From: Antedon mediterranea
Taxonomy: Eukaryota; Echinodermata; Crinoidea; Comatulida; Antedonidae
Direction: 5' to 3'
Assembly: GCF_964355755.1 (NCBI RefSeq)
Contig: NC_092676.1
Location: 11,948,288 to 12,012,287, forward strand
DNA length: 64,000 nucleotides
In this document: positions 1 to 9,429 of the stretch, one piece after another
Numbering within the stretch: position 1 is the stretch's first letter
Layout: the number at the start of each line of letters is the position of its first letter
Notes under the pieces: generated by a model
What the model saw: the letters and a program-made list of their open reading frames with translations, nothing else
Told to the model about the DNA's origin: nothing
Databases searched by the model: none
Translations under genes and position numbers: made by a program

Positions 1-45
1 TATATATCAACGAATCTGCATGCCACTTAGGTTGATCGCGCTGCA

Positions 46-449
46 CTATAGTGAGTCAAGACTATATTCTGAATTGTCTGAATCTGTCTTATAATTATCT
101 GAGATGTCTGCAAGTATGTCATCATCAATATCAACACAATGATTAGAAGGCTCAACAGTGGTCACCTTGAATGGTAGCCTGACTTCATGTGTCTTCACAC
201 GTGCTTGACTGTTAGTGTTAGCTATTTCTGAATATAAACTTCAATCTGACATATATCATTATTTATTTCTTCTTGGACACCTACATCATCCCCCTTATCG
301 TCTAGCCCACTTTGTAAGTCTACAGTCGCCGGACTAATGTGTCAATCATTTACAAAAAGGTCATTCTCAATTGTATTTAGTTCATTAATATTATTTAAAT
401 GGTTATGTGCCTGGGAATTAATTCTCCTACGTTTTGTCCACCTAGACAT
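46..449 (-). pseudogene. Decayed coding remnant, unknown protein
   Basis: Read on the minus strand from an ATG at 447-449, a frame opens with a strongly basic N-terminus (MSRWTKRRR) and runs to an in-frame TGA at 342-344. It then stays open to about 230, where a shift of frame is needed to continue as a 60-odd codon open stretch rich in Asp, Glu and Ser (ending SEYSLDSL) that stops at a TAG at 46-48. A basic head followed by an acidic tail, with codon-like continuity after one stop and one frameshift, looks more like an old coding exon than random AT-rich DNA. The head recalls N-termini of large transposon-encoded proteins, but I cannot assign a family. It could also be chance. Confidence 0.3.
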
Positions 450-755
450 AATTATATGAATAACACACCACACACAAATAAAATTACCGCCATTTGGATT
501 GTACACTGTTTTCTCCCATGATAGATATAATTTCTTTCTTGAACAACTAAAATAAAAAGATTACATTATTTAACATTTACTTGCATATACATATGTTTTA
601 AATTCACAGAATAATGCTGAAATGATTACAGGTATGTTCACATTGATGCGTTTTTAAAAAAATATGATGATCGAATGAGATTTTTGAAGACTAAGATCTA
701 AGTTTTTTAATGAATAAAATAAGTTGTACTACTAGTTAACCAGGACCTCCGAGTG
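450..755. other. AT-rich spacer, nothing recognised
   Basis: AT-rich sequence with homopolymer A and T runs. I see no coding, RNA or repeat structure here before the left end of the foldback element that starts near 756. Confidence 0.5.
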
Positions 756-1533
756 TTGACAAAGTGCGAGGCACGCGAGGTACGGCAAATATTTGTGCGA
801 GGCATCATTCTATCATTTCCAAAAGTGCGAGGCATGCGAAGCATATAGTTTACAATGTCAAAAAGGTGCAAAAGGCATATCTTAACGTCCTATTATGCTA
901 TATTATATGCCTAATAATCAATTATTTATATTTTTATAATAGGCCTAGCTAAATAGATTTATGTGTACACTCATCATGTTGTTTATTTTTATGTAATGAT
1001 TGTTTTTCTCATTAAAGTCATATCGTGTCAAATTTTACTTTTACAAAAGTACCCAAACTGTTCAAAAGTTGTGCATCCGAATATAAAAAGTAACAAATAA
1101 ATCCTTAAATTAACGATTTTACAAGCGTGTTTCTCGCATACTGTTAATTTTGCTCATTTGACGTTCCATAATAACCAAATGATTGAACATCGAGTGTGCG
1201 AAATTTGCGAGAAAAACGTCTGTAAATCACCAATTTACCGGATTTGTTGTTACTTTTATATGATTTTTCTTCATTAAAGTAGGCCTACTAATTCTAAGGT
1301 GTCGTATTCAGGATAAAGTTTGTTAACAAATTTCGAGTTAAAATACAAGGCAGGTGCAAAAGGGAAATAGCGGGCCTAGGCTAGGCCTACTTCAATTTCG
1401 GTGATTTCCTCGCCTCGCAATTTTGGGAAATGATAAAATGATGCCTCGCATTTTTTGATGATGGTAAAACGATGCCTCGCATAATTTTCTGACTTGCCTC
1501 GCTTGCCTTACATGCCTCGCCAAAAAGTGTCAA
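756..1533. mobile_element. Foldback element with GCGAGGCA-type inverted arms
   Basis: The left arm (about 756-845) carries spaced copies of GTGCGAGGCA and related words. The right arm (about 1405-1533) carries the reverse complement (TGCCTCGCA, TGCCTCGC) at matching spacing, and the ends read TTGACA and TGTCAA. Internally, 1080-1140 and 1195-1365 form a second, weaker inverted pair (AACGATTTTACAAGCG against CGTCTGTAAATCACC). These inner parts closely match the interior of the element at 3691-4789, although the outer arms differ. No clear target duplication is visible, so the exact ends are uncertain. There is no transposase; it is a non-autonomous element. The short frame at 764-952 is incidental. 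Confidence 0.6.
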
Positions 1534-1583
1534 TGAACTTTACAACACAATCACAGGTATAACATTGATAAGAATAAGAACAT

Positions 1584-1593
1584 ACAAGACCAT
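1584..1593. repeat. Left target-site duplication of foldback element
   Basis: The 10 bp ACAAGACCAT directly precedes the left GGGTGTGTAG terminus and is repeated exactly at 2355-2364 just after the right terminus. This marks an insertion with a 10 bp target duplication. Confidence 0.8.
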
Positions 1594-2354
1594 GGGTGTG
1601 TAGAAAGCGACGACCTCGAATGGGACGACCCCAACGACCCGGGCGACCTCGAATTGGACGACCTAGAATTGGACGACCCATAACACAAAACCGACGACCC
1701 CTATAGCCTAGCCTAGGCCTAAGTGTGGTAAACATCCCGAAGCCGAATATATTTCTTTAAACCATACCTTATATAATAAAAAACTGCATTCGACATATTA
1801 AAAATAAATTAAAAGGAAATAAATATTATACATTACATGGTTAAACCAAGGACGTATAATTACATCTCGTCTTCTTATAACGAACACTATAGGCCTACAA
1901 AGCAGCGTGTTGCGAACATGTGCATGGGGAGGGCCGTCGCATAAGAAAGCTTTACATTTCACACATGCATTGTATACGGTAAAACCCGCCGCTGAAAAGG
2001 GGGCCGTTTTGACCTGGTATTTCGTGTGCTAATCGAGTCGAATGCAGTTTTAATGATGCACTCTTGGCGTTCCATATCTGTTCGTTTGTTCGTGTCGACA
2101 TATTCAGTATCAAATGGCGATATTTCTGTATTTTTTCAATCAATTGCTTGCTTGCGAGTATTATATAAGGTATGGTTTAAAGATCTTTGGCTATGTTCGG
2201 CTTCGGGATGTTATACCACACATAGGCCTAGGCTAGGCTAGGCTATAGGGGTTTCGGTTTCGTGTTATGGGTCGTCCAATTCTAGGTTGTCCAATTCGAG
2301 GTCGCCCGGGTCGTTGGGGTCGTCCAATTCGAGGTCGTCGCTTTCTACACACCC
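1594..2354. mobile_element. 761 bp foldback element, GGGTGT ends, 15 bp subrepeats
   Basis: A non-autonomous element bounded by GGGTGTGTAG and CTACACACCC and flanked by an exact 10 bp duplication. Its long terminal inverted arms (about 1594-1785 and 2148-2354) are made of tandem subunits close to 15 bp (GACGACCTCGAATTG variants), followed by a shared inner part containing the TAGGCCTA-rich stretch and GGTATGGTTTAAAG. The loop (about 1790-2145) has no recognisable coding sequence. Arms built of short tandem direct repeats are the hallmark of foldback elements such as Drosophila FB and sea urchin TU elements; that comparison is from general knowledge, not alignment. The frames at 1508-1735 and 2026-2241 are incidental readings of the arms. 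Confidence 0.75.
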
Positions 2355-2364
2355 ACAAGACCAT
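2355..2364. repeat. Right target-site duplication of foldback element
   Basis: Exact copy of the 10 bp ACAAGACCAT found at 1584-1593, immediately after the right terminus CTACACACCC. Confidence 0.8.
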
Positions 2365-2559
2365 ATCATAAACAAAAAATAATTGAGACGACACAAGGAA
2401 AATATTTTACTCAAGAAGAGAAAAGACATAAACAAATCCTAGGTGAATGATAAAAATAAATAATACATTTTTAATTCCAAAGACTGGATAAAAAAACTCT
2501 CTGCTCTGCAGCAAAAATAGAATTCTAAAATAACTGGAGTACGTCAGTATCTCTAAATT

Positions 2560-2820
2560 AAACTACCAATCAGAATCAAGTACTCACCTACGTCACCCAC
2601 TGCTAGCCGTAAACAAGAGTTGACCTTGTTGCTGCATGCAAACCCCCAGCGAGGGTAGCTTGAAAATGCATGATCGCGATTGGCTAACAATGAATCACGC
2701 GCAAGAAAACTGACAGGTTGAAAGTTGTCGTTTGGTGTCTGGATAAACGACACTGAAATAGCGGCATTTCTCAAAGAAGCAAGTGTGGTGTCTGCTGTTA
2801 AAGCATGGCGGAAAAAATAA
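2560..2820 (+). promoter_or_regulatory. Promoter-like patch with CCAAT and CRE-like motifs
   Basis: Between AT-rich flanks there is a more balanced stretch with a CCAAT box (CTACCAATCAGAA near 2560), a CRE-like word (CTACGTCACC near 2590), and an inverted CCAAT box of NF-Y type (CGATTGGCTAAC near 2680). An ATG in a favourable context (AAAGCATGGCGG) follows near 2803, opening a short frame MAEKIKKEHVFLHG before a stop. The combination resembles a TATA-less promoter with a first exon, but no downstream exon is recognisable in the window, so this is weak inference. A minus-strand frame covering 2553-2870 has no recognisable domain. Confidence 0.2.
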
Positions 2821-3004
2821 AGAAAGAACATGTTTTCCTCCATGGTTAAACCAAGACAATGACAGCCCATATGACCTCGATTTTATTGGGTCATAATTTA
2901 ATCAGTGGTTTAATTTATAATCCCCTCTAAAACTTCGCGGATTTTAACAAGTTAATAAACAACAAACAAATAATACGCAATGTACGCTACCACGAGTGGG
3001 TCAA

Positions 3005-3235
3005 TCACTACCCTAGGCCTAGGTAGGCTAGGTCTAGCATAGGCCCTAAATTATATATTTATTTAATTTATCAAATAATTTTTTATTGTATTATTATTAT
3101 TATTATTAAGCCTAGGCCTAGGCCTGGTAGGGCCTAGCCTAGGCCTAGGCTATTAATTATTATTATTACCATAAAATAGCCTATAGGCTAGGCCTAGCCT
3201 AGGCCCTAGTCTAGTAGGCCTAGGCTAGTTATGAT
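3005..3235. repeat. TAGGCC-rich simple repeat
   Basis: A run of degenerate TAGGCCTA and AGGCCTAGGC words, interrupted by a short ATT microsatellite (near 3088-3108). The hexamer is its own near-palindrome, so the tract can pair with itself. The same word occurs scattered elsewhere in the first 10 kb. Confidence 0.7.
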
Positions 3236-3392
3236 TTGTAGAATATGCTAATTTTATTTTAGAAAATGAAAAATGTACCCGGCCACAAACCGGACCACAA
3301 TTCCAAGACGGATAATAATAATTTTAAAACTATAAAATAGGGCCTAGCCTAGCCCTAAAGATGACTCCACCAGACAACTCCCCTCATCTCTA

Positions 3393-3507
3393 GGAGGAAA
3401 TCAGCCGGCCCAACAAGCTCACGGTTGATTTCAATCGTCGAGACGGGGGTGACTCTGGATGAAATCGGCCGGCCCAATGAGCTCGCAGTCGATTTCATCG
3501 TCGAGAT
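3393..3507. repeat. 65 bp tandem duplication, each copy a hairpin
   Basis: Two copies start at 3393 and 3458. Each begins GAAATCRGCCGGCCCAA and closes with GATTTC, so GAAATC can pair with GATTTC within a copy. They differ at scattered positions, so the duplication is not recent. Function unknown. Confidence 0.55.
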
Positions 3508-3602
3508 AGTTTTGAGTCGCTGGGGACACACACACCGTACCCGAAGAGCAGCAGCACTCCCCGCCGAAGCAAAAAAACACTGCTAGTGTACCTCGTCGCC
3601 AT
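3495..3602 (-). CDS. Possible short first-exon reading frame (35 aa)
   Basis: A minus-strand ATG at 3600-3602 in good context (CATAATGGCGACG) opens a 35-residue frame with a basic and hydrophobic start (VFLLRRGVLLLFGYGV), reminiscent of a signal or membrane segment, ending at TGA 3495-3497. It lies on the same strand as, and downstream of, a promoter-like patch at 4945-5035 and a consensus-like splice donor (CTGGTGAGTACC, minus strand, near 3680-3690). The foldback element 3691-4789 separates them. If this was ever a gene's 5' end, the insertion has split it. No homology recognised; it may be chance. Confidence 0.15.
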   Translation of the reverse strand: MATRYTSSVFLLRRGVLLLFGYGVCVPSDSKLSRR

Positions 3603-3680
3603 TATGATTAAAGAGATCGGTCTAGTGTGATTGAGACCTGGTCACTTCACGGTATTAGCACTTTACTACTACACTGGGTA

Positions 3681-3690
3681 CTCACCAGAG
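3681..3690. repeat. Left target-site duplication of foldback element
   Basis: The 10 bp CTCACCAGAG precedes the GGGTGTCACG terminus and recurs exactly at 4790-4799. If the terminus is read one base longer, as GGGG, the duplication becomes 8 bp. The 10 bp reading agrees with the element at 1594-2354. Confidence 0.75.
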
Positions 3691-4789
3691 GGGTGTCACG
3701 AAACCTAAGACCACGAAAGCTAAGACCCCCTAAGACCTAAGATCACGAAAGCTAAGACCCAAGACCTAAGATTACAAATATTTATCTTTCGCACCTGCCT
3801 TGTATTTTAACTCCCAACATTTATTCTGAATACCACACCTTAGAATTGGCACTTTCATGAAAAAGAATCACATAAAAAGTAACAAATACATTTTTAAATT
3901 GATGATTTTACAGACGTTTTTCTCGCACACAAAATGACTAGCCTACAGACAGTACACTAGTAGGCCTAGCCCATGTTCAATGTTTTTGTTTCTATGGAAC
4001 GTCAAAAGAGTAAAAATTATATAGACGGCTGAAAACTCTGTGGAGTCCATCTACAGTGTGGATGGAACAATGTAAAATTAAAATTGTAATGATAATAGTA
4101 TAATCATGCAAGTACGAAGAAATAAATACTGGCAAATAAATTTTAACTTAAAAATTATGATAAGTTTTTTTGTTTCGTTTTCTTTCTGTTTTTATACTTG
4201 TACTTTTATTGTTGCTCTTTTGGCGCTCCATAGAAACAAAAACATTGAGCATGGGGAGCTCGAGGAGTTACATTACAGTATACAAAGAAACACGTCTGTA
4301 AAATCATCAATTTAAAGGATTTATTTATTTGTTTTTATGTGTTTCTCCTTTTGAAAGGCCCTAAATTATATATTTATATATCATAAGTCCTAATTTTAAA
4401 GTGTGGTATTCAGGATAAAGTTAGTCAACAAATTTGGAGTCAAAATACAAGAAAGGCAGGTGCGTAAGAAAAACATCCTCTACACCAACACATTGGAGTA
4501 AATATATACAACAAACAACCCGTCAAGTTTGTTTGTTGTAAAGAAAAAATATACATTTACTCAACGGGCGAAAATAATGTGAGTTTATCTATGTTTTTCG
4601 GTAGTATTAAATTATATTTATGGTAATAAATGAAACCTACTGTGTTTAAAATTAGGTATGGATAAACAAGTATTGTTTTTAAGCTGTAGTATATCTTAGA
4701 ATTTGTAATCTTGGGTCTTGGGTCTTAGCTTTCGTGATCTTAGGTCTTAGGGGGTCTTAGCTTTCGTGGTCTTAGGTTTCGTGACACCC
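3691..4789. mobile_element. 1.1 kb foldback element, GGGTGT ends
   Basis: Termini are GGGTGTCACG and CGTGACACCC. The outer arms (3691-about 3780 and about 4695-4789) are nearly perfect inverted copies built of units near 15 bp (GAAACCTAAGACCAC, GAAAGCTAAGACCCC and variants). Inside, a weaker inverted pair (about 3785-3990 and 4240-4470) contains CAGGTGCG and TTCAGGATAAAGTT words and a CGTCTGTAAAATCATC motif shared with the element at 756-1533. An exact 10 bp duplication flanks it. No transposase is encoded; the frame at 4106-4315 has no recognisable domain. The long subrepeated arms suggest a TU-like foldback element or a Mutator-like non-autonomous element. Confidence 0.75.
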
Positions 4790-4799
4790 CTCACCAGAG
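4790..4799. repeat. Right target-site duplication of foldback element
   Basis: Exact repeat of the CTCACCAGAG found at 3681-3690, directly after the right terminus of the 1.1 kb foldback element. Confidence 0.75.
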
Positions 4800-4917
4800 A
4801 TAGTGATCCTCTTGGGTTCCGTTTTCTTCAGTGTTAAACTGTTAGGTTTTGGGTTGGGTTGTTGGTTTGGTTTCTGCTTTACAAAAGAGCGAGAGACTCG
4901 TGGTCGTGCCTTTTCTT

Positions 4918-4938
4918 CCCCCCCCCCCCCGCGGGGGG
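4918..4938. other. Poly-C tract with CCCCCCGCGGGGGG palindrome
   Basis: Thirteen C residues run into GCGGGGGG, creating a 14 bp perfect palindrome at 4925-4938. It could form a hairpin, i-motif or G-quadruplex. It lies just beside the CRE and CCAAT motifs of the promoter-like patch. Confidence 0.6.
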
Positions 4939-4944
4939 ACTGGC

Positions 4945-5035
4945 CGTGACGTCACTCGCCACTGACCAGTCCTAGGGCCGGATACGGGTATGGCCGCGTA
5001 GAGTGCCGGTGATTGGCTGTGACGTTAGATGACGG
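4945..5035 (-). promoter_or_regulatory. CpG-rich promoter-like patch (CRE, NF-Y motifs)
   Basis: A locally GC- and CpG-rich stretch in otherwise AT-rich DNA. It has a perfect palindromic CRE (TGACGTCA, 4947-4954), an NF-Y site that reads AGCCAATCA on the minus strand (5012-5018), and further TGACG half-sites at 5020-5025 and 5030-5034. Such clusters are typical of TATA-less animal promoters. On the minus strand a leader would run toward a splice-donor-like CTGGTGAGTACC now interrupted by the foldback element at 3691-4789. No transcript can be shown from sequence alone. Confidence 0.35.
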
Positions 5036-6794
5036 GACCACTTAAGAGCCATTGTCTGTAAAAATCAAAGATTTGGTGGCAGATGTAAAAAAATGGATTT
5101 CTCTCAAATTTTTACCATGAATAGACATTTCAATAAAAAGCATATCTACAACATTCATTTCAATTTTTAGCCTCCGTTGCCATGACAACGGCCAATTATC
5201 CAAATTTTGATGTTTTTGCCATTTTTCACAGATTTTCTATAGTGAAAAAGTACAAATTGTATACTTATTTTAACCAAAAATACTTACAGTATACAGTTTT
5301 TGTTTATAGCAGTGTAAACAACATGTATTGAATTCCATTTAATGTAGAAAAAAAATAAATTACAAAATGGAGTTTGGTTGATACCATTATTTTAAAAAGG
5401 GGTGTTTTTAAAAAATATTTTTTTTATAAAAGTATACCTCATAAACGTACCTATAACTTCCAAAGTGGTGTTTTTAAATCAATGAGGTTTTTTAATTTGA
5501 TAGTCAATAGGTTTGTCAACAATAATCACGAAAAAAACACTGGGGTAAATTTCGTACATAGGTTTTGTGTTGCCAGGAAAATACGAAAAATACAAAAAAT
5601 ATAACAATGATATCAACAAACAAAACACATGAAACACAATTTAAATATGGCTAATCCAATAATAAAATGTTTATGTGGCTTCTCATAATGCTACTAGAGT
5701 CATACGAATATTTTAGATAAAATAGGAGAATGTGTTGCCAGGTTTATTTCAATTAATTGCCAGAAAAACAGTATTTTGCATTGAAATATGTAATTGATGG
5801 AAAATAATGTTAAACTTGGAAATAATTGCGTCAATGGTTTTTATAAATTTTTAAATCTATTTTGTGTAAAGAGATACAGAAAGACCTCCCAAAAAATCTG
5901 ACCTTGTAAATAGGTCATTTGAGGTCAAAAGGGGTCAGAATGCAAAACAGGACAGGTCCCCACTTTACTACAACTATTAATGTTTGATCAAAATTTACAA
6001 GATAGTTCATAACAATTCTCAACAATTTTCTTATTTTACCTATAGTGTTACCTTAGCAACCATTTCTATGTGTAACTAAGGAAAGTAATTTTTTTTTAAA
6101 CGTAAAAAATGGCGTTTTTATAAATACAAAGAATTATTGATTGCATTTGTAATTTTTCTCAATTTTACTTCTACTGCATTCCATTAATGACAAACTTGAC
6201 CTTGTAAATTCATTCATTTTGAGGTCAACATTTTACCCTAGTAACTGTTTCTATGCGAAAATTTCAAAAAAAATAAGGGGTTTTTCATAAATACAAAACA
6301 TTTTTTCTACATAGTTTTACAAATTACATTTCTACTTTTTGCCAAATTTACTTTAAATACTGAATCCTAATAATCTCAGAAAGAAAGTCTTGACGAATCT
6401 GAATAAAGGTAAAAAAAATGACCTTTAGTGTTATCTTAAACCTGTTTACGTAACAAATGATATTAAAAAAAAAATTAAATATGGAGTTTCATGAAAAAAA
6501 AAAATTGTTTACATATTGAGGTCAAATGACATCAACATTTTACCTATAGTGTATTGTAGCAACTGTTTCTATACGTAACTAATACAATATTTTTAATATG
6601 GGGTTTCATGACTACAAACAATTGATTAAATAGCTTTACTACCTTTTCCCAAATTTACTTATCTACTGAATCCCAGAAAATGTCTGACCTTGTGAAAGGG
6701 TCATTTGTTGGGTCAAGTTATGTCAAAATGTATTATTTATGTTATCTTAGAACCTGTTTCTATGCATAACTAAGGATAATTGTTTTTTTAAATA

Positions 6795-7325
6795 CAGTTG
6801 AACCTCCCGTAAGTGGCCACCCTCGGGACCTGGAAAAGTGGCCGCTTACGGGCGGTGACCCCTTACGGGAGGTTCTGCCGATAAAGGGCCAAAATCACTT
6901 ATTATGGCTATATACGATATTCTTAACGAAACGAGCCTCTCAATTTTCCAGCTAATTGTAGGCCTATTATTATTTATAATCAGGTGGTTTAGTATTTTTT
7001 AGCATTTTCAGACAAATTTTAAAAACTTTTATCATATGAAAAATGGTCGGTCAAAATCTGTGTAGTTTTCTCATCTCTTCACAGTAATGTTTTTAAAACC
7101 TCTTCAAAATAAAGCTAATATATAAAGAAATACAATATACATGCACCTCTAATTAATAGGTCCATGCAATAAGTATCGCATTTTTCGATTGGCCGCTTAC
7201 AATAAATCTCATTTTTAGTATAAAAAGGTGCCCGCAGCTGCTTACGGTAAGCACCAAATGCACTAATTAGATAGGAAGAACAAACAGGCTTTTCAAAGTG
7301 CGTCCGTTAAGGGAGGTGGCCGCTG
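6795..7325. mobile_element. TA-flanked MITE nested in the foldback element
   Basis: Starts TA|CAGTTGAACCTCCCGTAAG at 6793 and ends with the inverted form (CTTAAGGGAGGTGGCCGCTG-like)|TA at 7327. Inner words 'agtggccgcttacgg' and 'ggccgcttacaataa' repeat within it. TA target duplication and CAG/CTG ends fit the Tc1-mariner-pogo superfamily. About 530 bp and non-coding, so non-autonomous. It interrupts the repetitive interior of the 5046-8778 element and is therefore younger. Confidence 0.6.
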
Positions 7326-7849
7326 TAAATAAAATATGGGGTTTTCATGAATAAAAATAATCACAGAAGAAAGTGCTTACGAATATGACCTTGTGAAACG
7401 GTAATTTGAAAATGCAAATAAGGCATGCCTGCTAATAATCTACAAATTTAAATTTGTATGAGATAAATATGCAAAATCTAAAGAATATCTCATTTTTAGT
7501 TACCATAGTAACTGTTGCTATGCATAACTAAGGGAAATTAAATAATTATCAGATAATTATTAATTAATAATTAATACTGAATCCATCCATCAACGTAAAA
7601 AAAATATAGAATTTAAAGCCAATATTTAATAATAAAGTGTGATATTTTACATGCTGACCTTAAATGAAATGAAATTTCAAATCAGGGCTTCAATATTTGT
7701 TATGTAGCATTAACATACCTGAGTATATCATTGACTTTTGATTGGTTCTATTTTGGGGAGGGGAAAGTGGTGGATCCAGGACTTTTAAATAGTTAGGGGG
7801 TTGAAGGCGAGGGTCTAAAAACTTGCAGTTTATCTTTTTGTGGTTATAG

Positions 7850-7900
7850 TTGGTCGGGGTGGGGGGGGGGGAGGGGGTGGTAGTCGAAAGTGGTGGTGGA
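7850..7900. other. G-rich tract, possible G-quadruplex
   Basis: GTCGGGGTGGGGGGGGGGGG followed by AGGGGGTGG gives several G runs on the plus strand in an AT-rich region. It could fold as a quadruplex. No gene context is seen. Confidence 0.4.
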
Positions 7901-8782
7901 TGGGCATGTGGGATCTGCTTAGGTTAGCAAATAAAAGAAGTAAACAAATGAAAGAGGAGCTTCAAAATAAGAGAGGAGTAATCTGTTGCAAAGATTAAAA
8001 TTCACAACGATCTGATAATTTATTCAAATTTCCCGAGGATATAACCTATAAAATGACATTAAAACTGGGAATTACAGAATCTATAATTAAAAATAATTTT
8101 TTTTTCTCACAACACAACTAGAACTATATAAAACATTAAGAATTTTTCTGACCAATGAGTTTCAAATCAAATAATCAAAGAAAATAAAATGTTTTTACTA
8201 ATATACCATGTTTTTTTTTTATAAAAATGCCTGTTTCTCGCAACACTGCTTGTAGATTTGAAATTTACCCCCAGTATTTTATTTTAGAAATCAATTATTA
8301 AACATTAGAACTACCTATTTGTAATAAATCAGCTAAAAAAATACACCACTTTGGGCGTTATGGTGAAGTAAAGTTTAGTTGCATTGAACAATTTAAAAAA
8401 AGTGAAAAACACCCCTTTTTAAATAAATGGTATCTCCCAATGTATGAAATAAAAAAAAAATAAAAAAATTTGAAACAGGTACACAATGCATTGTTATTAT
8501 GCATACACTAATTATTTTTTATAATTAAATGAACAACACAAAAATATCGTTCATCAAAGTAGTACCAATATCCATTTTAAAAAACCTTAAAAAAGGACAA
8601 AATTTGTCAAAAACACAAATTTGGCCGTTGCCATGGAAATATAGGTGTGAAATAAAAAATACTTCATATCTGATTTCTCTCAACACATATATAGCCATGT
8701 GCAAAATTTGAAAGAAATCCATTTTTTTTAGTCTGCCACTCTTTTTGATATTTCTTTGATTCTTACAGACAATGGCTCTTAA

Positions 8783-9425
8783 TAGGTTATGAGTCTTTTC
8801 AAATTATAATTTGTATAGACCTAGGCCTACTAAAACTTTAAGATACTTCATTCTTACGGTCTAGCATATTTTCAGGCGCAGCTATTGATGGTAAACCCAT
8901 GAATTGATTATACATTATATATATATATATACGTTATTATTTGTACAGTTTTTCTACCGTTTGAGATATTTTATCACACTTAATATTTTGTGTCGTATTG
9001 TTATATTATTATAGAAACATTTTTATAAGACAATACAATTTAAATTTCATATTTGAACATTAATTGAACTTTTATCTACTGTAATAAAGTACTTAAAATA
9101 GTTTTGTTTTCAATTCAATTGTTTCATGAACTTATAATCTCAAACAAAACACCAACTGTAGATGATGATGATTCATCCCAGCTTTAAAGTTTATCACCCA
9201 AGTTCAAATATACGGAGGTTTTAAGAATACACTTCTTAATAAATGTTGTTTTATTCAACTTGATTGACTCAAATGGACGTATTTGAGAAACTATACTTTG
9301 TAAATGTTATACTGTATTTGAATTAATGTTTTCCAATAATAGGACAATTTTGTCAAAATGTGTACAATTCATGTTACATTTTAAATTATTGGGAAAGTTT
9401 GTTTAAATTGTGTATAATCACAGAT
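8783..9425. other. AT-rich spacer, nothing recognised
   Basis: AT-rich DNA between the TTAA element and the minisatellites. It contains a short TA microsatellite (about 8915-8932) and one TAGGCCTA word. I see no gene or mobile-element ends. Confidence 0.5.
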
Positions 9426-9429
9426 ATGT

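Larger units (their letters stand above)
5046..8778. mobile_element. 3.7 kb TTAA-flanked foldback element
   Basis: The ends read GAGCCATTGTCTGTAA at the left and its reverse complement TTACAGACAATGGCTC at the right, each flanked by TTAA (5042-5045 and 8779-8782). Inverted arms extend at least 375 bp: CCGTTGCCATGACAACGGCC near 5175 pairs with GGCCGTTGCCATGG near 8622, and the AAAAAGGGGTGTTTTT block near 5395 pairs with its complement near 8410, at equal distance from each end. The interior (about 5870-7540) holds degenerate modules repeating 'gaccttgtaaa..ggtca' and 'gtaactgtttctatgcgtaacta' every 200-280 bp. No transposase is seen. TTAA target use is known for piggyBac and Kolobok families; which one applies here is inference. 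Confidence 0.65.

Noticed and set aside
2553-2870. 105-codon minus-strand frame
   Set aside because: No recognisable domain, and it overlaps CCAAT/CRE motifs read on the other strand. Composition does not stand out.
5374-5604. 76-codon plus-strand frame
   Set aside because: It lies in the inverted arm of the 5046-8778 element, is AT-driven in composition, and has no domain.
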